A DNA stretch of 64,000 nucleotides from Amycolatopsis sp. EV170708-02-1 (GTDB lineage Bacteria; Actinomycetota; Actinomycetes; Mycobacteriales; Pseudonocardiaceae). The stretch spans positions 3,782,001 to 3,846,000 of the forward strand of contig NZ_CP092497.1 in the NCBI RefSeq assembly GCF_022479115.1, given 5' to 3'. Below the pieces are notes generated by a model that was not told where the DNA came from, made no database searches, and was given only the letters and a program-made list of their open reading frames with translations. Shown here piece by piece: positions 57,776-64,000 of this stretch. The number at the start of each line of letters is the position of its first letter. The first letter of the stretch is position 1. The position numbers were made by a program, and so were the translations under genes.

Positions 57776-58600
57776 TTAGCGGAAGGAGGCCAGGTGCGTC
57801 CGCGCCCACTCCGCGAACGGCCGTGGCTCCCGTCCGGTCAGATCCTGGACGGCACCCGTGACCTCGGAGTCGTCGAACTCGCCCTCGGCGAAGAAGCGGA
57901 AGAAGGCGTCGACGTACTTCGCCGGCATCTCCGCGCTCATCGTCACCCGGGCCTCGGCGTCCGGCAGCGGATCCAGGCGCAGCTCCCGGCCGAGCAGCTC
58001 GCTGAGGACGCGGAGCCGGTCCGCGGGCCGGAGTGAACCCGGACCGGTGATGGCGTACGCCCGGCCCTCGTGTCCCGGCGTGGTCAGCGATTCCGCGGCG
58101 ACGGCGGCGATGTCGTACGGGTCGATCGTCGCGACCGGCACGTTCGCGAACGGCTCGCGGACGACGTCCCCCGCCCGGAGCTGCGGGATCCACTGCAGCG
58201 TGTTCGACATGAACCCGCTCGGCCGCAGGAAGGTCCACGCCAGCTTCGAAGCGCGCACCGCGGCCTCGGCCGCCATGTGCATCCCCGCGACGGCGTTGTC
58301 CGCGTGCCCGCCGACGACCGAACGGGACGACAGCAGCGTCACCTGCTCGACACCGGCGTCCCGCATCACCGCGAGCGCGCCGGGCATGTCCTCGTAGCCG
58401 CCGAGCAGGAAGACCGCGCGGACACCGTCCAACGCGGGTTTCAGGCTCGTCGCCTCGTTGAGGTCTCCTACCACCCCGTCGACGCCGTCCGGCAACGGCC
58501 GCGGTGTGCGGACCAGCGCCCGGACGGGATGCCCGCCGCGCGCCAGGATTCCGGTCAGTTCCGAGCCGACGTTGCCGCCTGCCCCGGTCACCAAGATCAT
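57776..58600 (-). CDS. NmrA-like NAD(P)-binding protein (paralogue of 49748)
   Basis: A 274-residue Rossmann protein: MILVTGAGGNVGSELTGILARGGHPVRALVR at the start, VTLLSSRSVVGGHADNAV and RAYAITGPGSLRPADRLRVLSELLG. It shares the same layout and C-terminal FAEWARTH with the gene at 49748, so the two are paralogues. Likely NADP-sensing or a reductase of quinone-like substrates. ATG at 58600. Co-directional with ramB, which ends 79 bases before its start. Confidence 0.85.
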   Translation of the reverse strand: MILVTGAGGNVGSELTGILARGGHPVRALVRTPRPLPDGVDGVVGDLNEATSLKPALDGVRAVFLLGGYEDMPGALAVMRDAGVEQVTLLSSRSVVGGHADNAVAGMHMAAEAAVRASKLAWTFLRPSGFMSNTLQWIPQLRAGDVVREPFANVPVATIDPYDIAAVAAESLTTPGHEGRAYAITGPGSLRPADRLRVLSELLGRELRLDPLPDAEARVTMSAEMPAKYVDAFFRFFAEGEFDDSEVTGAVQDLTGREPRPFAEWARTHLASFR

Positions 58601-58678
58601 CCAGTTCTCCCCAGTGCGGTGGCCGCCGTCGCAGGCGGCGGCCGTCGACGGCAACCCTGCCAGGGAGAACAGGACGGC

Positions 58679-60106
58679 TCAAGGCGACTTGGGCACCGCC
58701 GGGTACGGGACGAAGGTGCTCGTGTTCTCGTCGACGGTCAGCTGCTTGCCGATCGTCGGGAACGCGCGCTGCGAGCAGGCCGGGCGTTCGCAGACTTTGC
58801 AACCCATGCCGATCGGGGTGGCCGCGGCACGGTCGTCGAGATCGAGCCCGGTCGAATAGATGAGCCGTTTCGCGTGCCGCAGTTCGCAGCCGAGGCCGAC
58901 GGTGAACGTCTTGCCGGGGCTGCCGTAGCCGCCGATGTTGCGCGACACCGTCCGCGCGATCCAGAAGTAGCTCTTGCCGTCGGGCAGGGTCGCGATCTGG
59001 GTGAGGATCTTGCCGGGCTGGGTGAACGCCTCGTAGATGTTCCACAGTGGACACGCGCCGCCGACGCGGGAGAAGTGGAAACCGGCCGCGGACTGGCGTT
59101 TCGACATGTTCCCGGCCCGGTCGACGCGCACGAACGAGAACGGCACGCCGCGGTTCTTCGGCCGCTGCAGCGTCGAGAGCCGGTGACAGACCGTCTCGAA
59201 GCCGACGCCGAAGTGGTCGCACAGCCGCTCGATGTCGTAGCGGAAGCGTTCCGCGGTCGACAGGAACGGTCCATAGGGGAGGATCAGCGCGCCCGCGAAG
59301 TAGTTCGCGAGCCCGACCCTGGCCAGCGAACGCGCGGCGGGCCCGGAGAACGCCCACGAGTCGGCGAGTTCGGTGATCAGGTCGTCGTATTCGAGCAGGG
59401 CGATCTGCGAGGCCATCCGGAACGCCTGCTGCCCGACGCGCAGGCTCGGCGCCAGCCGCAGCACCCGCGGCCCGGGTTCGTAGCGATGCTGTTCGCCGTT
59501 GGTCTCGTCGATGCCTTCGTTCGTGACGTCGACGCCGTAGCGCTGGATCAGCGTTTCCTTCAGCGCGGCGAGCACCTGGCCACGGTTCAACGGGATGTCG
59601 TGCGCCATGCGTTCGGCGCGTTCGTCCAGCTCGGCGACGTAATTCTCCCGCTCGTAGAAGAAGTCGCGGACCTCTTCGTGCGGCAACGAGCCCGCCGCGC
59701 TGCCGTGCATGCCCAATCCGTTTTCCGTGGTCAGCGCGGCGGTGTTCTCGACGGCGTTGCGGTAGCTGCGGTGCAGTTTGACCAGGGCCTGGGCGATCGT
59801 CGGCAGGTTCGTGGCCAGGTCGTTGAGCTCGCTGGTGGTGACGTCCACGCCGAGGACCTCGTCGAGCAGCGCCTCTTTCACGTCCGCGACCAGCCGGGCG
59901 GTGTCGTTGTTCGCGAAGAACTCGGTGTCCACTCCGAACGCTTGCGTGATGCGAAGGAGCACCGGGACGGTCAGCGGACGCGAGTTGTGCTCGATCTGAT
60001 TGAGGTAACTGGGTGAGATCTCCAGCACACGAGCCAGATCTGCCTGGCTCATCGACCGGCTTTCGCGCAGATGCCGCAGCTTCGCTCCGGCGAAGGTTTT
60101 GTCCAC
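58679..60106 (-). CDS. ramB: RamB-type regulator of glyoxylate and acetate metabolism
   Basis: A 475-residue short-chain-fatty-acyl regulator. The XRE HTH covers residues 8-60 (MSQADLARVLEISPSYLNQIEHNSRPLT). A large IrrE/DUF2083-type domain follows. Cysteines at the end (GMGCKVCERPACSQRAFP) are a family trait. In Corynebacterium and Mycobacterium RamB controls aceA, aceB and acetate-activation genes, and it is divergent from aceA here as well. ATG at 60106. Autoregulation is likely from the shared region. Confidence 0.93.
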   Translation of the reverse strand: MDKTFAGAKLRHLRESRSMSQADLARVLEISPSYLNQIEHNSRPLTVPVLLRITQAFGVDTEFFANNDTARLVADVKEALLDEVLGVDVTTSELNDLATNLPTIAQALVKLHRSYRNAVENTAALTTENGLGMHGSAAGSLPHEEVRDFFYERENYVAELDERAERMAHDIPLNRGQVLAALKETLIQRYGVDVTNEGIDETNGEQHRYEPGPRVLRLAPSLRVGQQAFRMASQIALLEYDDLITELADSWAFSGPAARSLARVGLANYFAGALILPYGPFLSTAERFRYDIERLCDHFGVGFETVCHRLSTLQRPKNRGVPFSFVRVDRAGNMSKRQSAAGFHFSRVGGACPLWNIYEAFTQPGKILTQIATLPDGKSYFWIARTVSRNIGGYGSPGKTFTVGLGCELRHAKRLIYSTGLDLDDRAAATPIGMGCKVCERPACSQRAFPTIGKQLTVDENTSTFVPYPAVPKSP

Positions 60107-60200
60107 TGAGGCCTCTCTGTCCGCAAGGTTTCCGGGCCTGAACGATTCAGTGAACGGTCAAGCCCGTGGATTTTGCCCCGGCTTGCGAACCTGCGATTCG

Positions 60201-60213
60201 CAACCTTTGCAAG
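60201..60213. promoter_or_regulatory. RamB-box-like site, distal to aceA
   Basis: CAACCTTTGCAAG, close to the known RamB consensus with an A-C-TTTGCAAA core. It lies 95 bases from the ramB start and 120 from aceA. Confidence 0.55.
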
Positions 60214-60306
60214 ATGCTACGGAAGCTTCGCAGAAATTGGCAAATTGGAGGGCTGGATCGGATTTCCCCAGTCATGTCAGGGTCGGATCAGGAAAGGCGA
60301 TCACTC

Positions 60307-60320
60307 GCAAACTTCGCAAC
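60307..60320. promoter_or_regulatory. RamB-box-like site next to aceA start
   Basis: GCAAACTTCGCAAC is a degenerate inverted repeat and matches the same core with one change. It ends 14 bases before the aceA ATG, where bound RamB would hinder transcription or translation start. Confidence 0.5.
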
Positions 60321-60334
60321 ACCGGGAGAATCCG

Positions 60335-61621
60335 ATGACTCAGCACGCGCAGCAGCTGGAGCAGGCGGCCGCCGAACTGGCCAAGCAGTGGGAGACCGAC
60401 CCCCGCTGGGCGGGCGTGAAGCGGTCGTACTCCGCGGCTGACGTGGTCAAGCTGCGCGGCAGCGTGGTCGAGGAGCACACGCTCGCTCGCCGCGGTGCCG
60501 AGAAGCTGTGGGACCTCCTGCACAACGAGGACTACGTCCACTCGCTGGGCGCCCTGACCGGTAACCAGGCGGTGCAGCAGGTGCGCGCCGGCCTCAAGGC
60601 CATCTACCTGTCGGGCTGGCAGGTCGCCGCCGACGCCAACCTCTCCGGCCAGACCTACCCGGACCAGAGCCTCTACCCGGCCAACTCGGTGCCCGCCGTC
60701 GTCCGCCGCATCAACAACGCGCTGGGCCGCGCCGACCAGATCAACTGGGCCGAGGGCAACACCGACATCGACTGGTACGCCCCGATCGTCGCCGACGCCG
60801 AGGCCGGCTTCGGTGGCCCGCTCAACGCCTTCGAGCTGATGAAGGGCATGATCGCCGCCGGTGCCGCGGGTGTGCACTGGGAGGACCAGCTCGCTTCCGA
60901 GAAGAAGTGTGGTCACCTCGGCGGCAAGGTGCTGATCCCGACCAAGCAGCACGAGCGCACGCTGAACGCCGCCCGCCTCGCCGCGGACGTGCTGAACGTG
61001 CCTTCGCTGATCGTCGCCCGCACCGACGCGCAGGCCGCCACGCTGATCACCAGCGACGTCGACGAGCGTGACCGCAAGTACGTCACCGGCGAGCGCACCG
61101 CCGAGGGCTTCTACAACGTCACCAACGGCATCGACCCCTGCATCGACCGCGGTCTCGCCTACGCCGAGTACGCCGACCTGCTGTGGATGGAGACCTCCAA
61201 GCCGGACCTCGAGGTCGCCCGCCAGTTCGCCGAGGCGATCAAGGCCAAGTACCCGGACCAGATGCTGGCCTACAACTGCTCGCCGTCGTTCAACTGGAAG
61301 AAGCACCTGGACGACGCGACGATCGCGAAGTTCCAGCGCGAACTCGGCCACATGGGCTACAAGTTCCAGTTCATCACCCTGGCCGGTTTCCACGCCCTGA
61401 ACTACTCGATGTTCGACCTGGCGCACGGTTACGCCCGCGAAGGCATGACCGCCTACGTCGACCTGCAGGAGCGCGAGTTCGCTTCGGAGGACCGCGGCTA
61501 CACCGCCACGAAGCACCAGCGCGAGGTCGGCACCGGCTGGTTCGACAACGTCGCGACCGCGCTGAACCCGGAGAGCTCGACCACCGCGCTCGCCGGTTCC
61601 ACCGAGGCCGAGCAGTTCTGA
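60335..61621 (+). CDS. aceA: Isocitrate lyase
   Basis: A 428-residue enzyme splitting isocitrate to succinate and glyoxylate, the first glyoxylate-shunt step. The catalytic KKCGH lies at residues 190-194 with Cys192, in [20 protein letters not shown]. The N-terminus reads [19 protein letters not shown], and the length fits the prokaryotic ICL1 type. ATG at 60335, chosen because it precedes this conserved block and follows CGGGAGAA. Divergent from ramB; aceB follows 100 bases later after a hairpin. Confidence 0.95.
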   Translation: MTQHAQQLEQAAAELAKQWETDPRWAGVKRSYSAADVVKLRGSVVEEHTLARRGAEKLWDLLHNEDYVHSLGALTGNQAVQQVRAGLKAIYLSGWQVAADANLSGQTYPDQSLYPANSVPAVVRRINNALGRADQINWAEGNTDIDWYAPIVADAEAGFGGPLNAFELMKGMIAAGAAGVHWEDQLASEKKCGHLGGKVLIPTKQHERTLNAARLAADVLNVPSLIVARTDAQAATLITSDVDERDRKYVTGERTAEGFYNVTNGIDPCIDRGLAYAEYADLLWMETSKPDLEVARQFAEAIKAKYPDQMLAYNCSPSFNWKKHLDDATIAKFQRELGHMGYKFQFITLAGFHALNYSMFDLAHGYAREGMTAYVDLQEREFASEDRGYTATKHQREVGTGWFDNVATALNPESSTTALAGSTEAEQF

Positions 61622-61641
61622 TCCCTCGCAAGTAGGTGCCA

Positions 61642-61678
61642 GGTGGCGGTCTCTCGACCCCCAGGGGAGACCGCCACC
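61642..61678 (+). terminator. Hairpin between aceA and aceB
   Basis: A perfect 12-bp stem (GGTGGCGGTCTC at 61642-61653 with 61667-61678) and a 13-base loop. It may terminate part of the aceA transcripts or act as an mRNA-stabilising hairpin that sets the aceA:aceB ratio. Confidence 0.65.
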
Positions 61679-61721
61679 TCCCATCCCCTCTATCTCTCGC
61701 GAAGCCCAGCGGAGGCACACC

Positions 61722-63326
61722 ATGGTTGAGAAGCTGAACTACCGGATCGACGTCTGCGGACCCGCCGGTGACCGGTTCGCCGAGATCCTCACCCCGGCCG
61801 CGCTGGACTTCGTGGCCAAACTGGACAACGCGTTCGCCGGCCGCCGCCGCGAACTGCTCGACGCGCGCCGCCTGCGCCGCGAGAAGCTGCAGTCCGGTGA
61901 GGAGCCGCTGGGCTTCCTGCCCGAGACGCACGCGATCCGCGACGACAGCAGCTGGTCGGTCGCCCCGTCCGCGCCCGGTCTCGAAGACCGCCGCGTCGAG
62001 ATCACCGGCCCGACCGACCGCAAGATGACGGTCAACGCGCTCAATTCCGGCGCGAAGGTCTGGCTCGCCGACTTCGAGGACGCGACGTCGCCGACCTGGC
62101 ACAACGTCATCGACGGGCAGCTCAACCTGTTCGACGCGATCCGCCGCAACATCGACTTCACCACCGAGGCGGGCAAGCGCTACACGATCGGCGACGAACC
62201 CGCGACGATCGTCGCCCGCCCCCGTGGCTGGCACCTGGTGGAGAAGCACATCCGCATCGACGGCCGCCCGGTCTCGGCGAGCCTGGTCGACTTCGGCCTC
62301 TACTTCTTCCACAACGCGCGCCAGCTGCTGGCCCGCGGCAGCGGCCCGTACTTCTACCTGCCGAAGCTCGAGAACCACCTCGAAGCGCGGCTGTGGAACG
62401 ACGTCTTCCTGCTGGCGCAACGGGAACTCGGCATCCCGCGCGGCACGATCCGGGCGACCGTGCTGATCGAGACGATCACCGCCGCGTTCGAGATGGAGGA
62501 GATCCTCTACGAGCTGCGCGAGCACATCGCCGGGCTGAACGCCGGCCGCTGGGACTACATCTTCAGCGTGATCAAGAACTTCTCCTCGCACGGCGCGGAC
62601 TTCGTGCTCCCGGACCGCGCGCAGGTGACGATGACCGTGCCGTTCATGCGGGCCTACACCGAGCTGCTGGTGCGCACCTGCCACAAGCGCGGGGCGCACG
62701 CCATCGGCGGTATGGCCGCGTTCATCCCGAGCAAGGACCCGGAGATCAACGCGACCGCGCTGGAGAAGGTCCGCCAGGACAAGGAACGCGAGGCGAACGA
62801 CGGTTTCGACGGCTCGTGGGTCGCGCACCCCGGCCTCGTCCCGGTCTGCCGCGAGGTGTTCGACAACGTCCTCGGCGGCTGGCCGAACCAGCTCGGCAAG
62901 CTCCGTGAAGACGTCACCGTGACGGCCGAGGACCTGCTCGACGTCGCCAGCGCGGGCGGCGAGGTCACCGAAGCGGGTGTCCGGGCCAACATCAACGTCG
63001 CGCTGCGCTACATCGACGCGTGGCTGCGCGGCACCGGCGCGGCGGCGATCCACAATCTGATGGAGGACGCCGCCACCGCCGAGATCGCGCGATGCCAGGT
63101 GTGGCAGTGGATCCGCAACGGCACGAAGCTCGAAGACGGCACCGCGCTCACCCGCGAACTGGCCGTGTCCTATTTGGACGAAGAGCTGGCGTCGGTGCGG
63201 GCCGAACTGGGCGAGGACACCCGTCTCGGCGACGCCTACGAGATCTTCACCGAGACCGCGCTGGGCGAGAAGCTGCCGAGCTTCCTCACCACCGGCGCGT
63301 ACGCGCGATACCTGACCACTCACTGA
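61722..63326 (+). CDS. aceB: Malate synthase A
   Basis: A 534-residue enzyme that condenses glyoxylate and acetyl-CoA to malate. Malate synthase A motifs: [20 protein letters not shown] near residue 110 with the catalytic acidic site region, [28 protein letters not shown] and the [14 protein letters not shown] block. The ATG at 61722 follows GGAGGC. Second enzyme of the shunt after aceA, in the same direction. A strong terminator comes ten bases after the stop. Confidence 0.95.
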   Translation: MVEKLNYRIDVCGPAGDRFAEILTPAALDFVAKLDNAFAGRRRELLDARRLRREKLQSGEEPLGFLPETHAIRDDSSWSVAPSAPGLEDRRVEITGPTDRKMTVNALNSGAKVWLADFEDATSPTWHNVIDGQLNLFDAIRRNIDFTTEAGKRYTIGDEPATIVARPRGWHLVEKHIRIDGRPVSASLVDFGLYFFHNARQLLARGSGPYFYLPKLENHLEARLWNDVFLLAQRELGIPRGTIRATVLIETITAAFEMEEILYELREHIAGLNAGRWDYIFSVIKNFSSHGADFVLPDRAQVTMTVPFMRAYTELLVRTCHKRGAHAIGGMAAFIPSKDPEINATALEKVRQDKEREANDGFDGSWVAHPGLVPVCREVFDNVLGGWPNQLGKLREDVTVTAEDLLDVASAGGEVTEAGVRANINVALRYIDAWLRGTGAAAIHNLMEDAATAEIARCQVWQWIRNGTKLEDGTALTRELAVSYLDEELASVRAELGEDTRLGDAYEIFTETALGEKLPSFLTTGAYARYLTTH

Positions 63327-63336
63327 ATCAGGCTCC

Positions 63337-63364
63337 GGCCGCCCCTACCTGACGCGGGGCGGCC
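63337..63364 (+). terminator. Terminator after aceB
   Basis: GGCCGCCCC (63337-63345) pairs with GGGGCGGCC (63356-63364), 9 bp perfect, 10-base loop, ten bases after the stop. Confidence 0.8.
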
Positions 63365-63399
63365 GGGTTCCACACCGGTTTGGGACGGTGTGGCCCAAC

Positions 63400-63434
63400 G
63401 GGTCCGGTGGCGGAGGCTCCCCGCCACCGGACCC
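63400..63434. repeat. Hairpin 2 of the post-aceB cluster
   Basis: A perfect 14-bp stem (63400-63413 with 63421-63434) over a 7-base loop. Confidence 0.75.
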
Positions 63435-63482
63435 GCTTCACGCGCGCGCCCCTCCGGTAGCGCCAGTCGGGCGTGCGCCTCG

Positions 63483-63531
63483 CCGCGGAGACCCCGTCCT
63501 CACCACACCACCGTGGACGGGGTCTCCGCGG
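63483..63531. repeat. Hairpin 3 of the post-aceB cluster
   Basis: A 17-bp perfect stem (63483-63499 with 63515-63531) with a 15-base loop. Together with the previous hairpins it fills an otherwise gene-free stretch. Confidence 0.75.
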
Positions 63532-63540
63532 CTTTCCCAT

Positions 63541-63641
63541 GCGTAACTCGCGTGTTTAGAGGCGTAACTCGCGTGCTTGAAGGCGTAACACGGTGATACG
63601 GCTCCAAGCACGCGAGTTACGCCTTCAAGTACGCGAGTTAC
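63541..63641. repeat. GCGTAACTCGCGTG repeat unit, direct and inverted copies
   Basis: GCGTAACTCGCGTG starts at 63541 and again at 63562, and its complement CACGCGAGTTACGC ends at 63622, followed by a similar copy ending at 63641. The 18-bp arms 63562-63579 and 63605-63622 are perfect. No protein is encoded here. Confidence 0.8.
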
Positions 63642-63779
63642 GGCTCACGGGACCGGACGAATCGGTCACGGACCGCGATTAGGTAGGGGTACCTAGTGAT
63701 ACCCCCGTTGTTTCGGCGGCGGGTCGCGCGGATGCTCGGCGCCGGGCGGGAAATCCGCCCGTTCCCCCGAGGAGCCACC

Positions 63780-63911
63780 ATGAAGAAGCAGTTGAGAACG
63801 CTCTTGGCCGCGACCTTCGCCGTCCTCGCCGTCGCCCTCGCCGCCCCCGCGGTGTCCGCCTCGGCCGGGGTCCCGGCGCGGCCGGACTGTGTCCGGCCCT
63901 GCCACTTCTGA
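63780..63911 (+). CDS. Tiny secreted peptide with two cysteines
   Basis: A 43-residue protein made of a signal peptide (KKQ, then a long Ala/Leu/Val core to AVSASA) and a short tail GVPARPDCVRPCHF. After cleavage about 14 residues with two Cys would remain. RBS GAGG lies six to nine bases before the ATG at 63780. Codon use follows the coding style. No family is recognised; it may be a structural fragment, a signalling peptide or non-functional. An AGGTA/TACCT repeat at 63681-63694 sits upstream. Confidence 0.5.
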   Translation: MKKQLRTLLAATFAVLAVALAAPAVSASAGVPARPDCVRPCHF

Positions 63912-64000
63912 TCTTCGCCACCTAGAGCAGACCCGGGGGTCGCGCCCCTCGCGACCCGCGACGCTCGTGGAGGGGGATCCGGGTCCCCCGACGTCCCGGA
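63912..64000. other. Window end without gene
   Basis: The last 89 bases contain no supported gene. A start of a neighbouring gene may lie beyond the window. Confidence 0.5.

Overview
The window is high-GC actinobacterial chromosome. Dense, translationally coupled operons, many GTG starts, the RamB-controlled glyoxylate genes, a 13E12-type HNH gene and the protein styles point to a pseudonocardial genus such as Amycolatopsis. The genus is an inference; no rRNA or tRNA gene was recognised. Most of the window looks like ordinary core and accessory chromosome. Phage, plasmid, CRISPR or large biosynthetic clusters were not seen. LAYOUT. 1-4742: one minus-strand operon encoding a LytS/LytTR two-component system, two sodium:solute (acetate-type) symporters and two small membrane partners. 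5359-12886: a mannose/mannoside locus, with a LacI regulator, mannose-6-phosphate isomerase and a FrcBCA-like ABC importer on the minus strand, divergent from a secreted GH92 alpha-mannosidase. Three perfect copies of a 12-bp palindrome mark this locus, one of them inside manA. 13089-21024: scattered housekeeping genes (MarR, thiamine-binding protein, thioredoxin-TPR protein, zinc metallopeptidase lipoprotein, alpha-glucan phosphorylase, SseB-like protein). 21021-22163: a cysteine-dioxygenase/rhodanese operon preceded by a small Cys-codon leader peptide and a hairpin. 22285-29798: ABC ATPase, enoyl-CoA hydratase, two methyltransferase-like genes, HAD phosphatase, DUF427, AraC regulator, thioesterase, GNAT. 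29827-32436: an APH-like kinase, a GNAT gene wrecked by an internal inversion, and a DUF222-HNH gene. 32932-35205: a DDN-hemerythrin fusion and a fatty-acid desaturase, each behind a long leader. 35209-38247: TetR, enoyl-CoA hydratase family, SigG-like sigma factor and hydrolase in one tight operon. 38353-46068: small regulators and enzymes including a LexA paralogue and a frameshifted VOC gene. 46157-50566: carotenoid oxygenase, then an ECF41/SigJ-like sigma factor with an oxidoreductase and an epimerase-like gene. 50542-58600: two hypothetical proteins, a TetR with a perfect palindrome operator, NlpC/P60, nucleoside hydrolase, acyltransferase, NADAR protein, threonine deaminase and an NmrA-like protein. 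58679-63326: ramB divergent from aceA-aceB (glyoxylate shunt). 63327-64000: stacked hairpins and repeats, then a tiny secreted peptide gene. HOW IT FITS. Acetate use appears at both ends: uptake with a LytTR sensor at the left, the glyoxylate shunt with RamB at the right. The mannoside locus reads as degrade outside, import, isomerise, with shared LacI control. Many regulators sit beside recognisable operator palindromes. A dispersed 46-bp palindrome occurs three times, each time exactly between convergent genes and with compensatory arm changes.
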